Source: Capra hircus (Eukaryota; Chordata; Mammalia; Artiodactyla; Bovidae). From it: a stretch of 64,000 nucleotides of DNA. Where the stretch lies: contig NC_030811.1 in assembly GCF_001704415.2 (NCBI RefSeq), positions 73,550,069 to 73,614,068 on the forward strand. The letters run 5' to 3'. Below, piece after piece: positions 26,201-40,600 of the stretch (positions within the stretch are counted from its first letter, which is position 1; each line of letters starts with the position of its first letter). The notes under the pieces were generated by a model that made no database searches, had not been told where the DNA came from, and was given only the letters and a program-made list of their open reading frames with translations. Both the position numbers and the translations under genes were made by a program.

Positions 26201-29200
26201 GATTGCCCCTGCCTCAGAGTCTAGGAGACAGTTCTGCTCCAAACTTCGGGACAAGGCTTCAGTTCTGTATACACTAGCTTTCATACTTCGTGGTGGCAAT
26301 GGAACTATTTTATTCCCATAAAACCTTTCACGGTACCTGATATAAAAGCAAACCTGCCTCCACCTGAAGCCATCTCAGCCCTGCTTTCATCACACACATA
26401 TCCAGAACCCACTACCCATCCAAGGGATCACCTCGGATTCACTAAGAACTTCAGGGAACCCTGCTTTGCATTTATTTTATTTACTTATTTCTGGCTGTGC
26501 TGGGTCTCCATTGCTGCGCGGGCTTTTCTCTAGTTGTAGTGAATGAAGGCTACTGTCTAGTTGCGGCGTGTGGGGTTCTCATCGTGGTGGCTTCCCTTAT
26601 TGCGGAGCACGGGCTGTAGGGTGTGCGGGCTTCAGTAGTTGCAATTCCCAGGCTCTAGAGCACAGGCTCAGTAGTTGCAGAACACAGACTTAGTTGCTCC
26701 GTGGCATGTGGGATCTTCCTGGACCAGGGATCAAACCCATGTTTCCTGCACTGGCAGGTGGATTCTTTACCACTGAGCCACCAGGGAAGCCCCAGAAAAT
26801 TCTCTTTTATTATACATTGCTCCATCGATTTTGACCAGTGCAAGCACTTCATACCCAAGCAGTGGTACCTGGCTGAGCAGTGAAACCAGCAACAGACGTT
26901 AAAAAATGAAAACAGGTGACCTTAAGAACTGCTTCTTTCTGTTTCTTTTTTGTAATTTTCAGGGGAATATTTGACAATAGAGAAATGCCAGGTGTTTATT
27001 TTCTTTTAGGGAAACAAAAGAAAGAGAGAGGGTGAGGTTAATCAGCAAAAAGAATGTCTCTGAAAGGGAAGGGGAGGCCAAGGAGCATGTTAAATGTTGG
27101 TAAGAGAATAGTTTTTGAGGATGCTTTTCAAGGCTCCAGAAGACTCAGGGGTGAGCTCTGTTCCAAAGTTAGTGGGAAATAACGTTCTCTTTCGATTGTT
27201 TTAGGTTCAGACAAGACCCCATGCTATCAGAGATCGAAAAGGCATGATCAGAAGTTAATGTACTCACATAAGACTTAAAACCATTATTTCCCTCATACTG
27301 ATGATATAATAGATATTTCGATTGCATCCATTATCTAGAATTGACCGAAAGAATGACTCGTGAGTAGAATTATGGTAATCCCTTCCCAATTATGAATTTC
27401 TCTCGTAGGAAATGCTAACTATGTAACATTTACTTCTTAAATATCATTTTGGTAACCTTGAAAATATTCCAGCTCTCATATTTTTGAATTGCAACCCATT
27501 CTTGTAAGGGGTTTCTAAAAGAGGAACTTGAGCCTAGGATGAGAAAAGTAAAAGTCAACTAGCAAGGGTTGGAATAGGATTGGATAGTGCAAGGATCAAC
27601 TCCTTGTCTGCTAACTAAATGAACATGGTCATGTCTCAGCCTCTCTGGCCTCAAACTGCTCATCTGTCAAATGGAGCTAAGGAAAATTAAGTGAGAGTAT
27701 CAAGCTCATAATAAGCACTCAGTTGACGGTAGCTGGTAGGAAGGGCCATGGTAGTCAGTGGGAAAGCAGTGGGAGCCAGTGAAGGCCTAGGTATGACCTG
27801 GTTTCCATTCACCCATCCTCCTGGCCTCTGTCCCTCAACCTGGGGGCCTTTGGATAACATGCCTATATGCTCTGCTTTCTTGCCCCCAACTCAAAGGGAA
27901 CACCTTGCTTTCCCCACAGACCCCAAGGGCTGTGGATAACCAGGCCAACCAAAGCCATCAGGACTCTTTGGAAAGGCAGAGGGAGGTGCAGAGGGTCGAG
28001 CTGGGCTCTAATAAGCCAGGCTCTGGCCCCCAGGAGGGGAGGAAAGGTCAGCTGTGGAGGTCAATGCTGACAAGGTCTGGGCACCTTCCCCTCTGTCTCA
28101 TAGATGAACACACATCTCACCCTAAAGTATAAAATGGCAAACACCAATGAATCTCAGACTGACGAAGGCAGCGGGGAAAGAGGCAGAAGGTCCTAGAAAC
28201 CCGAGAAGGGGCAGAGGTGAGTCTGCAGTGAAAGCTACTTCAGTTCGTGACTCATTGATAGTATAATCACCAAAGTGGAAACCATTTCTCTCCTTGACTT
28301 AGGTTTGTCCCTAGGCTTTTCCTACCCATTTCTCAGTAGTTCGGGCTTTAAAGTCAAGCAGACAGACCAGTCTCATTTCCACTTTTTATTAGCTTGGCAA
28401 CCAGTGTCCTCATCTGAGAAATGTAGGTCATAGTTACACACACCTAAGGCAGTGGGTAGTTCTGATGAGAAAATACACGTGACAGGCCTACACATACATG
28501 TGTGTGTGTGCTCAGCTGTGCCGCACTCTTTGGGACCCTATGGACTGTAGCCCACTAGGCTCCTCTGTCCACGGAATTTTCCAGGCAAGAATACTGGATG
28601 AATTGCCATTTCCTACTCCAGGGGATCTTCCTGACCCAGGTATCGAACCTGCATCTCTTGTGTCTCCTACATTGTCAGGCTGATTCTTTACCACTAGGGA
28701 CTCAGTTTCCTTTGTGCTCTTCCCCAAAGCTCTCGACTGATGCTCGCACTTCCTCTGAGTGGTGGGGGTGGGGACTTAAGTTTCCCTGAGGGGAATTGCA
28801 CAGGGACCGTCATCATATGCACTGTCTTTAGACCGGTAAGTGGAGAGGGAAGCTGTGATGTAGTGCGGAGGAAGAAAGGTTGGACAGCAGTTTAACACAC
28901 TTGGAGACTTTTCCCACCTTTCTCATGGCCAGCGGCCCTGTTCCCCGTCACCCTCACCAACCCTTGGCTTTTCAGAGACACAGGCTGCTTCCAGCACACT
29001 CCATCCCTCCAAGTTCCACCCTGGAGGGCAGCAGTCAGAGCTGGAAGGAGGTCTTGAAAGCATCCACCACTCCATCATTGCCGGGAGGGTGCCCGCACCC
29101 TGAGCGACACAGGCCTGGAAAGGAGAAGATTCAGAGCCCCTTCTTCGTACACGTGCACGCCTATGCCTGGCATCCTTCCTTCATGTTTCTGTCTTTGCTC

Positions 29201-32200
29201 TCAGAGCTGCTTCTGCTCTGGAACTCACAGTTTTCATGCTCCATGAATCTCTATGATTCTCCTTCCCTCGCCTCCTCTCTTTTGTCTGGCAACTGAAATT
29301 TACTTTTTTTTTTTTCCTTTTTGGCCATGCTGCCTGGCATGTGGGATCTTAGCTCCCTGACCAAGGATCAAACCCATGCTTCCTGCAGTGCAAGCATGGA
29401 GGTTTAACTCCTGGACCACCAGGGAAGTCCTGGAACTTACTATTGAGTGTTTCAACCATTAAAAATGTTTTTTTTTTTCTTTTTAGAAATATATATATAT
29501 TTTTTAATTGTTAACTCTTTTATTTTTATTTATTTTATTTTTGGCTGTGCTGGGTCTTTGTTGCTTCCAGAAGGCTTTCTGTAATCACAGCAAGTCAGGG
29601 CTTCCCTTGTTGCCGAGCATGGGCTCTAGGCATGACAACTTTAGTAGTTGCGGCATGTGGGTTCAGCAGTTGTGACTTGAGGGGCTTAGTTGCTCCTCGG
29701 CATGTGGGATCTTCCCTGACCAGGGATCAAACCTGTGTCCCCTGCATTGGTAGGTGGATTCTTAACAAATAGACTACCACGAAAGCCCCCAGATTTTTTT
29801 TCCCTTAATGAAACTTAATTTTTTGGTGTTGGAGAAGACTCTTGAGAGTCCCTTGGAGTACACAAAGATTAAACTAGTCCATCCTAAAGGAAATCAGTCC
29901 TGAACATTCATTGGAAGGACTGATGCTGAAGCTGAAACTCCAATACTTTGGCCACCTGATGCAAAGAACTGACTCATTGGAAAGACCCTGATGCTGGGAA
30001 AGATTGAAGGCAGGAGGAGAAGGGGACCACAGAGGATGAGATGGTTGGATGGCATCACCGACTTGATGGACATGAGTTTGAGCAAGCTCTGAGAGCTGAT
30101 GATGGACAGGGAAGCCTGGCATGCTACAGTTCATGGAGTTGAAAAGAGCCGGACACAACTGAGCAACTGAACTGAACTGAATATAGACATGTTGTTCAAA
30201 AACCAAGTAGTCCTAAAAGAGAGTGAAAAACAGTAATTCCTGCCATCCTGGAGCTCACTTTACCCTCTCTGTGTTAGAGCACCTTTTTCCCGGGGCCCCT
30301 TGCTGCCTCCTCTCTTGGTTTGCTCCTTTATTTGACGAAGGGTTTTCTCCATTAGCTTCCTGTGAAAAGGGACCTGGGAAGTCAATTTTTAGAATCCTTA
30401 TACACCTGAAAATGTTTTTATTCTACTCTCACACTTAATTGATCATCTCCCTGAATATATAAATGGGTTGAAAACTATTTCCCTACAGAATTTTGAGAGC
30501 AGTTTTTCCATTGACTTTTGGCTGATTCCATTTTTGCTTTCTGAAGCATGGGGCTCTGAAAGTTCCCAGGGATCCCCCTTGATACAGGTCTTTTTTTCAT
30601 TCATTGTACTGGGTACTCAGTAGATCCTTTAAATCTGGAAACACCTATTTCTGGGATATTTTCTATTACATCCTAAATAATTTTATTCTCACTGTTAGCT
30701 TTATTCTCTTTAACCTTCTGTTAGTTAGGTGTTGGACCTTTTGCTCTGATCATTTCATTCTCTTGCCCTTTTCTCCTATTGTCTCTCAATCTCTTGTTTC
30801 ACTGTCTAAAAGACTTTTTTTCACTGTCTAAAAGGCTTTTTTACTTTACTTTTAAAACTGTATATTAAATAATTTATGATTTACTTGTTAAGTTTTAGGA
30901 TCTGGTTGATTTTTACTTTTTCTTTCTTTTTTTGATGGCGCCATGTGACATGCAAGACCCTAGTTCCCTGCCTAGGGGAACATTACCCTCTGCAGTGGAA
31001 GTGTGGATTCTTAACTGTGGATTAAGTTCTTACGTGTGGATTCCATTGGACTGCCAATTCTCTTTATCTGATTGCTTCTTATAATATCCTACAAGACATT
31101 GTCTTCTGCAGAAGTGATGCCATTCTAATATCTCTGAAGATAGGCTTCTTAGTTTTCTTTCTTTTCCTCCCTTATCTTCATTTACCCCAGGTTTGTTTCA
31201 TGTATGTATTTATGTGTTTGATGTTTGGTTGGTCAGCCTAATGTTGGAGATTGTTTCAGGAATGTTTGGTGATTTCTAACCATTCGTTTTAAAAGAAAGG
31301 CTCTAATAAGCTGATTGGAGGTCTATGTGTGGGACTGTCAACCATAAGGTCATCACATCACCAGTCAGCCTTTTGTTGATATTTATGCTAAGTGTGGAAG
31401 CCTTTTCTCTATGACCATTAAGTTTCCCAAGGGAAGAATCCTGCCTACTGATGTGCCGGGCAGTAGGCATTCCGGGAATGCCAGTTAAGGCTCTGACCAG
31501 GGACAGCCCCTAGTCCCCCTTTTTCTAGCCCTGTGCTCCCTCCTAGTCTCTGCTGGTGGCCCCCTGTCTGGAATCTCAGTTTGCGAGTTGATTGGAGGGG
31601 GAGCGGGCAAGTGGGGCAGTGCTAAGTCATCTGGCTACGTGAGGTAACGACGATGACCCGTGGGTCCAACAACCAAATATCAAGCCTTTCAGCTCTCCTG
31701 CTATGTTTAGTCCTCACCTCATCTGTGACTTTTGCAGCTCTAGCTGCTCACGGTGCCCTGCTTATCAGGGTTCTGTGGTAGATCAGCTCCTTTCCCATCA
31801 GTTAACATTCTCCAGCTACAGTCTGTGTCCTAAAAACAGGTTAAAATCTCTTTTTCATACTTGTTGGGACACTTCAAGTGCAAGTAACAAAAAACCTTGC
31901 TTACTAACCACTTCAGTAATTAGGAAATTTCTTACTGCTGGTGACAGGAAGTCCAGAGGTGAAAGGGCACCAGTCCCCAGAGATCGGGGCTTGGCTGTCC
32001 TTCTCTGCCCTTTTATTCCACCCTCTTCAGTCTTGTGGCTCCATCTTCAGTCTGTAGCAAGATGGCTGCAGCACATCCAGAAGAAACAAGGTCCAGATGA
32101 AGATGGAAACCAGCTTTTCTTTGCAAAGAAAAATCTGTTTTAGTGGCATTAAGGACCTTGTGGTACAGCCATCTCTACCATGCACCTCCAGAACTTCTTT

Positions 32201-34555
32201 ATCATTCAGTCCTGAAACCCTGTACCATTAAACACTTAAGTCCCATTCCCAGCACCTGGTATAACCACTGTTCTACTTTCTACCTTGAATTTCACTGTTC
32301 TAGATACCTTGTTTAAGTGGAGTCATACAATAGTTGTCCTTTGTGACTGGCTTATTTCACTTAGCGTAATGTCTTTAAGGTTCATCCATGCTGTAGCATA
32401 TACCCGAATTTCCTTCACTTTTGAGACTTTAACTAATATCCATTGTGTGGATATACCATGTTTTATTTATCCATTCATCTATCAATTTTTTCTCCACCTT
32501 TATGGCTTTGTTTTTATGTGACTGTGCTTTGGGGATCTGGTTTGAATTCAGGTATTTGACACCTAGAAAGATTTCAAAACAACCAAGTGTCCAAGATGAA
32601 AATGAGGGAGAGGAGAGGTATGTGAGTAAAAGCCCCTTCATGTTACTTGAAGGGGCAGCTTTCAAAGCAGAATGCAGAGAACCTTTCTTTGTTTTTGTTT
32701 TGTTTTGTGTTTTGAAGCTCCTGAGGATTTCCCTGGCAGTCTGGTGGTTAAGAGTTTGCCATCCAATGCAAGAACTGTGGGTTCATTCCCTGGTCATGCG
32801 GGAGCTAAGATTCCCACCCACCTGCCTCACAGCCAAAAAACCAAAACATAAAACAGAAGCAATATTGTAACAAATTCAATAAAGTCTTTAAAAATGGTCC
32901 ACATTTTAAAAAAAAATCCTGATTTTTTTTTTTTTCTCTAAAACTTCTTTTTCTCCCTGGTCAATCAAAACAACTAACAACTAGTTATGACCATTCTTCT
33001 GACTCTCTCCTAATGCGGAGGTGTGTTTTCTTTTGTTTCTCGCTGCTTAGAAAGCCTTGGTACTGCCTCTCTCTGTGACAGTGCTTTTCTATAAGCTTAG
33101 CCATGACTGGGATGAGATCTGTTGGATTGTTTATACACATGGAATTAATTCACTCCTTCATTGAGAAACATATTTCTTCAACACCTACTGTTGAGTCAGC
33201 CATGCCAATCTGTGGGTCTAGTGGCTTGTCAAAAATTAAATGGAAACATTCACCCTCAGAAGATACAATTAAACGACATGTGACTTGATATTAAGAAACA
33301 GGCTTGGCTTCGGGGTGAGGAAATTGTGGACCCATCTGGTACAAAACATTTTTTCATGTAGGTATGGTAACAATGTCATAAAGTCGTAGTTCAGTAGCTC
33401 TGTTTGTAAGGCTGTCTTTCATCATCATTGACGTTTTGTTGACTGATTTGAGCTTGTTTATCTGATTGATCTTCCCATCATGGTCTGCTTTCAGAGAGAA
33501 GCAACGCCGGGCAAGTGTAAATTCCTTACATGCAAATGAATGAATAGTTGTCACTGAATTCATAGATGACTAGTTTTAAGTTGAATTAATTCTCTGCCAC
33601 ACGAGTTTGTTTTTCGTATTTTCTGTTCCGCTTACACTGTTGGAGTTTTCCCTGGTGCCCGTATTCAGGCAGGGCAGAGTCTCTGCTCCACCTGATCGCG
33701 TAGAGAGCTGGTCGCTGCCGCCCCTCTCAGCCTGAATTTTTCCCTTGTGCAGGTCTGTCATCAACCTGCCTTCCTTAATGTACCGGGAAGGCTAATTGCT
33801 CTGATTCTGAGCTCCGTGAAACTGGGTGGGTCTGTTTCCCTCAGAAAAGTTTATTCTGTGTGCTCTCTCTTGCCCTTAGACCATCATCTGCAAATAGCAT
33901 AAGCAGCAGCACGTCTTCAAATCACAGTGGCTACACTCCGGAACCCCCTCTGCCCCCAGTTGGAGGTGACCTCGCCAGCCGACTGTCAAGTGATGAAGGG
34001 GAGATGGACGGCACCGATGAATCCGAGAAGTTATTAGACTGTCACTTCTCCACCCACCACCCCCGACCTCTTGCGGTAGGCCTCCTCTGTTTCCATCCGG
34101 GCATTTCTTTCTCCCTGTGCTATGTGGTATTTAGGGGACTACGTCCTCCGATAGCATCCTTCCTAAGCAGAGGCCTCCAGGACAGTGTTTTTTGAAAGGG
34201 CTTTCCCTGAGGTTGAATGATTGCCTTAGAAATCCCCTTGAAAATCACAGAAGGAAAGGTAAGGGCACCCAGATGATCATAATCCTTTAAACACCTGAGT
34301 ATTTATGGTGCACCTTGAAGTAATAATGCTTGAGAAATGGTGTTCATAGAAGAGCAGTGGGGAGCTGACCTTCCTGCCTTGCCCATCTGAAAGGCAGCCT
34401 CTGATTTCAAGAATCAGTCTGGCTCACCTGCTTTGGGAACCGTCTGTCTGAGCAATGTGCCAGGTGCCAGCCCTGGCTGGTTTTCTTCCCTGTTGGTTCT
34501 GAGTTTTATTGTTCTTAGTAGGTGTGACCATATGGCACAAAACTCGTGTGTGTGT

Positions 34556-34602
<47 letters not shown>

Positions 34603-37600
34603 GAAAGAAGGAAGCATTTCATGTCAGCATGATAGCAGGTTAATGAAAAGGTCAGTTTCTCCCCAGTTCCTTGGAAGAGTCCACTTTAACAATTCAGAAG
34701 GTCATTGAAATCCAGGTGGGAGGTATAAGGAAGCATCAGCTGGAAGCTTGTTTGTGTTGGCCCTCTGAGCACTTAAAAAAGGAATGCCTGGTGCTACCAT
34801 CAACAGAGCCAATTCAAGGAGGCTAGAAACATGGGACCCCATAGCTGCTTTGTTCTGGTCCCAGCATGAAGCCTTCAAGGTTAGCCCTGACTGTCCCGAG
34901 ATCGCATGGACTGTGTAGGTGAAATCAACCCTGCATCAAGAGAGGGACTCCCTCCCCACTTCTACCAGTGTGCTTCACTAACAGCTTGAGACTTAACCTC
35001 TCAGCTAGTACAGAAACAGGGACAGTTAGGAATGCCTCCGACTGTCAGTAATAGAAAACTCAACTCATACCCATTATGCGCATCAGCCATTTGCTTGTCT
35101 TATATAGCAAGAATTCTAGAGGTGAGTGGTTCCAGGCTTGTTTCTGCATCTCTTCAATGTCGCATTGCTGAGGGAGAATTCCCCAACCCTTTTTGCCTTT
35201 CATGCACAGTCTGGATATGTTGGCTCCAGCTCCAGTGTCACATCCTCACCAAGTCACATTCTACAAAGGAAGGGAGTCTTCCTCTAAGATGCTCTATGTC
35301 ATTTCTTAGGGAAGAAGATGTTCCTATGAGCCCTCCCAGCAGACCTTCCCTTCCACCCACCAGAAGCAGGTCACATGCCTACCCCTATACCAATCAGTGG
35401 CAGAGGATAGGCTTGTAGGAACGCAGGATGGGGCTTCCTATTTGGTTCAGTGGTAAAGAAAATGCCTGCCAATGCAAGAAATGCAGGTTTGATCCCTGGG
35501 TCAGGAAGATCCCCTGGAGAAGGAAATGTTAACCCATTCCAGTGTTTTTACCTGGAGAATCCCATGGACAGAGGAGTCTGGCAGGCCACAGTCCACGGGG
35601 TCGCAAAGAATCAGACATGACTTAGCAACTAAAACAGCACACAGGATGATCCCAGCCATGATTCATCCCAGGGTTCTGGGAAGAAACCCACCTTTCCTGC
35701 TCACTGCTCCATGCCAGATATCAGAACAAAAGCATGGTTCTCTTAGCCAGGAAAAAACAGGGAGAGCTGGGGGTGAGATGGCAGTTGATGAGCTTGGCAA
35801 CTAGTAGGGTCTGCCACAGTGGCCCGTGCCACAAGGAGCTACAGCCCTGCCTGGGGCACCATATGCGATTAAGAACAGGAGCCTCTGGGGCGCTGAGCCT
35901 TGCATCTCTATTGAACTAGAGACATAGGTAGCGCAGACAGTTAAGAGGCCTCCAGCTTCCAAGTCTGAAAGTGAGACAGGGCTCTCTACCAGAAGGCCAG
36001 ACTCTGGAGCACATCAAGATCTCTGTCCAAATGACATGATGCCAAGCTACAGTGGATTAGCTCAACTTGGAGCCTGGCAGATTTGTGTGCCCTTCTTGTT
36101 TTGCTGATTTAAATGGAAAGGCTATGGATTTGTTTCTTTGCTTTGTCCTTTCTTTCATGGCCAACTGATACATTAAATCAGTTTTTGTAATGAACCCTCG
36201 TTTGGGGTGTCTTTAGCAAGGAGACGAAGGAAGAAAAGATGTCTGGACCTGGACCAGTGCCTATATGCTGTTGGGGACCAGCTTCCATGTGGGAAAACTC
36301 CCTTTGTATGTTTTCTGGCTTGGCCAGTAAGCACTTAATGTGCGGAAAAGAGTTTTTCATCAGGAGTACCAGATTTGATGGGTGGCAAGATTTTAGTGCA
36401 GCCCCTGCCCACCGACCCCCAAACATAAGCAGAAACAAAACAAAGGGAAGGTCTTGCATTTCCTCCTGAGAACTGTTCCAAAGACTGGTTCCAGGAAGCG
36501 CTTGTGGAATGAGTGCCAGCCCAGCACTGTGTCTGGGACGGAGGCCAGGAAGCTGCCGGGAGAGGCCTGGGGGAGGGAGAGGAGCTGCATTTGAGTTATA
36601 GAGTCACTTGCAAACTCGCCTGAGCTCTGACCAGCCAAATGTCACCTTCTTGCGTTTCTGTCTGCTGGCCTTCTGGGTGTCCTAACATCATCATCAAATG
36701 ACATTTATTAACCGTCTAACTGCTCATGTTTCAGCCCTGTGTTTAAAGTGAGTTCGCTCTGAACACTTTGTAGGACCTTATCTCTATAGTCCATCCTTTA
36801 GCCTAAATCCCTAATAGCCTCTTATTGAGGAGGAAGAAGAAGAGAATGGGGGTCTCTGGCCTTTAGACACTTGCAGTCATCAAGACCGCCACAGAAACAT
36901 TCAGTGTCACATAGAACAGCCACGTAGCTATTCCCAGGTGGAAGGTACTGAAGTGTGTATAGGGGTTTGTGGGAGTTCAGAGTGGCAAGGTAAGTCAGAG
37001 AAAGGCGACTGGAAAGGTGCGTCCTCGTTCAGGCCCTGAGGGAGGGGAGAACTGGACGCAGCCCAGGGAAGCAGCAGCGGAGAGCTCAGCGGCAGCGGCC
37101 GTGCCCCAGGCAGCCTGGCAGTGCTGACGGGAGGGCAGATGAGGCTGATGCCAGGAGAGGAAGGGGTTCAGCCAAGCTGGAAGGGAAGTGGCTCTGTTGA
37201 CAAAAGATAGGAAAGGTATGATCTGTCAACAGGAGAACCTTAGAACCAGCTGTTGCCATTACTGTGATGGGAAGCAGGGAAGCCCGGCTTCCTTGAGAGG
37301 ATGGCTGATGTGACCGGCCCATGGTACTGAACAATTGTCCTGGCTACTGTTGCTGTTGGTTTGTTTATTTTTTCAACTGAAAGTGCTGGCTCAGTCTCCG
37401 GGACGGAGAAGGTAACCCTCAGTGCCACAGACAGTTGAATGTCACTATTGTTGACTCACCCTGTGAGGTTCTGCAGAAAATCTGGGAGCTCACACAGAAA
37501 TATTTTTGGCTTCAGTACTATTTGCTTCTTTATTTTGAGGAAAACTATACCCCTGTGTGTTTTTATGTAAATGTTATTTGTCTCTGTGTGGCTTGTATTA

Positions 37601-40600
37601 GCTTATTAACCTGTAATCAAAGTTAAAAATGTGGTTTTTTTTTCCCCCTCACAGTTTTGCTCATTTGGGAGTCGCCTCATGGGACGAGGGTACTATGTGT
37701 TTGATAGAAGATGGGATCGTTTTCGATTCGCACTAAACTCCATGGTAGAAAAACACTTGAATTCACAGATGTGGAAGTAAGTGAGCAGTTTTTGTGCAAT
37801 ATGAGATTTGAGCTGCCCCACAACCCTCTGAACCCCAGTTTTCTAAATGAATGTCCCTAGTTGGCTTTTTATTGAATGAAATGATTCTGAAATCAGAATT
37901 CATGATTAATTCTTGAACGTCAGCCCCTCTTGGTGGCTTGCCTGTAGTTTTTCAGAGACAACTACAATGTGGTATGTTTTATCTTCTTTGGAGATAACTT
38001 TTGTGTTGGTAATCTTCTAACTAAATGGAAAGGTATTAGATAAGACCTTGTTTATTTAACAGTGTTAAAGGGCCTTTTTGCCATAACTAAGACTATCTAA
38101 GGATATTAAGAATATCCTTCTGTTTGTAATGTTAATGCTAGATATTGATATTGAAACTTTCGTAATGGTTATTGACCAATTTGTAATTGTTTAACGTCCT
38201 ATGAAAAACTACACAGCGTGGCCAACAGGGCAGATCCAGGACCATGTTGCCAAGTCGGTTAAGCTTGTCTTTGGCCCTTCCCACATCCCTAGGTCTCTCT
38301 CCTCACCTCTCTACATACTTCTCTCTACCCCAAACCGAACGTATGTTCCATTTCTCTATGGTCTTTTTATTCTCCAACACCTCTCGATGTGTTTACATTT
38401 TAATAGATTCATAAAAAGGGAAAAAGCCTTCTTGGCTTAGGGAAATGCAATGCTGTTGTACAGAGTGACACGCTAGGTCCTCTCAAAGCACAGCACCTAA
38501 GGAACTGCCATTCGGGACACTTGGTAATGCCAGGCTGACCCCCTGGCGATCTCCAGCTCCCCCTGCTCCTGCAAAGGTGAGCTTTTCAGATCTCATAATC
38601 TGTAGAATCGTGGATCCCTCAGCTCTAGGCCCAGATGGTCCAGGAAAGCCAAACATCGAACCCCTCAGTCTGCCCAGCGAAGCCCAGGAAAGGCTGGGAA
38701 GGTATTCCCGAGAAACAGTACCAGGTACTAGGGTAGGATGGGAAGAGCATTCAAAACCTGCCTGCTCCCAGGTCGCCTCCTCTCTCCCAGACAGTGATGG
38801 CCCCTCAGCCCCTATTCACCACGATGCCCTGAGAGCTTCCAGAACTTCTAGAAGTAAGCCCCACCGAGTGTGCTGTAAGCTCTCCGAGCAGACTTAGGAT
38901 GACACATTGACACTTCTTGTGAAGTAGGAAAGGGCCACAAGAGAAGCTTATGGTTTCTTCTCAAGGGCACCCGTTTTCTACCTGTGTCCTTTCTGAGCGG
39001 CACCCAATGGGCTGCATGCGGGGTTCCCGTATTCCTGGTGTCGGGTGACTGAACCCTGTGCGCGGGTCCCCCAGCACGGCAGCTGGCCCTGGTGGCCTGC
39101 AGCTCTGTGCTCTCCTGTGTTGTGGAAGTGTTAGTCCCAGACACGTGGAAGGAATGTGTTGATCTGTATTTCGCTGCCTGGTGTCCTGTCAGCTCAAGTC
39201 CATATTCCTTTCCTCCTCAGGCACAGAAACCCGAGCCACAGGGCATCAGGTCCCTCCCCCCTTTTCAGGACTTGCCTAACAAATCTGCTGTCACTGAGCA
39301 ACATTGGGGCTGCCTGGGTGTCAACTCTGGAGAGCGTAGCACCCCGCTGCCCTCTCAACCTCGCTGCCCAAACCCCAGGCCCCGACGGGCCCGAACCTGG
39401 AGGGATGGCAGCCGATGGGGGCGTGGAAGACATTAGGAAGAAAAGGAACGGCCAAGACTCTTTTTTCTTTAACAAGCATTTAACTCTGCATCAGGAGACG
39501 CCAACACAGTATTCTCTTTCAGCCAGGTCAGCATCTGGATCTCCGTGCCAGCCGGCAGGGGAGGATGGGCACTGTAATTTATTCGTATCTGGGGGCTTTT
39601 GTATGGGACTTCCCTAGGCCAGCGTGCAAAGCTGCAACTGGGACACAGCCCACCAAGCTGAAATCCACTGCCATTTGGCACCTGAAAAGCACATGAACTG
39701 TCTAGCATGGGGGAAGGGGTTCCCGGGGACAGTGAGCTGCCTCATGCCCCTCACCTTGCTTCACCCCCTGCCCCTCCGCCCCTCCTGCCTCTGCTGTCCA
39801 CTTAAGATGAGTGCGGGGAGGAAGGGAAGAGGTAGGAAGTATGCAGAAAAATAGCGCCAATCCCAGTGCTGAGTGTCAGCCAGGGCAGGCTGAGGACTTT
39901 AGCTCTGGTCAGCACAGGCTGAAACCTGAGTGTAGACTCTGTAATGGGGAAACACCAGATCAGGACGCTCAGATGGATCCCGCTTATGGTCATCGATCGG
40001 GGCCCTCTCTAAATGAGCCATCTGGTATTTGTAAATAACTTTTTATTACAAGTAACTGCCAGAACTCTGCCCATATGGACTCCTACCTGTATTTTAGCTG
40101 GTACAAAACTTGAGTGAAGGAAAGATTGAGTGGGATGCCTGGAGAACCACAGGAGGCGGCAGCCAGCAGAGACGATGTGGTGTGCGGACATTGCACCCTC
40201 TGAGAAATGGGCCCTGGTGCTGTTAGAGAGGGGTGGTGCAGTGCCAGACAGTTCTAAGGGTGTGTTTAGGCCTTTCTCATCTGATTTATGGGAGTCCTTG
40301 GCTGGCATGCTTTGTTGTATTGCTGCTGAGAATTCATCCGCTCACCCATCCACCACCCACCCACCCATCCATCCATTCAGTCATTCATTCATTGCAACAA
40401 GTACTATTAATGGAGCCCTTGTTTAGTGTTGACAGCATGTTTTACCCCCTTTAGGCTTGAGAGAAAATAGGTTTTTCAAACACCATTATGGCCACGCTGA
40501 GTTTGGCAACATTTTTCTCCTATATTGGATCTTAGTCTGATGATTTCGAGGACACTGCACTCGCGTATTCAAGGATCCCTCTGGATTCCACCCTAGAGAT

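Larger units (their letters stand above)
24640..33879 (+). other. ATXN7L1 intron (9.2 kb), repeat-rich
   Basis: The largest complete intron in the window. It holds at least six CHR-type SINEs, one Bov-tA, a BovB 3' fragment, MIR and an L1M 3' end. 30400-31500 is AT-rich and looks like old LINE-type sequence that I cannot assign. A further old interspersed repeat seems to lie at about 31880-32120, related in sequence to 35030-35420. 33000-33870 shows nothing identifiable. Confidence 0.8.
34076..37654 (+). other. ATXN7L1 intron (3.6 kb)
   Basis: It contains a GT microsatellite (34546-34600), an old repeat (about 35030-35420) and a Bov-tA (35431-35638). 35700-37650 shows no recognisable repeat; it includes a short GC-rich patch at 37020-37110. 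Confidence 0.8.

Noticed and set aside
28880..29296. Plus-strand open frame of 138 codons in the 9.2-kb intron
   Set aside because: No similarity recognised and it ends just before a SINE tail. No splice or transcript signals.
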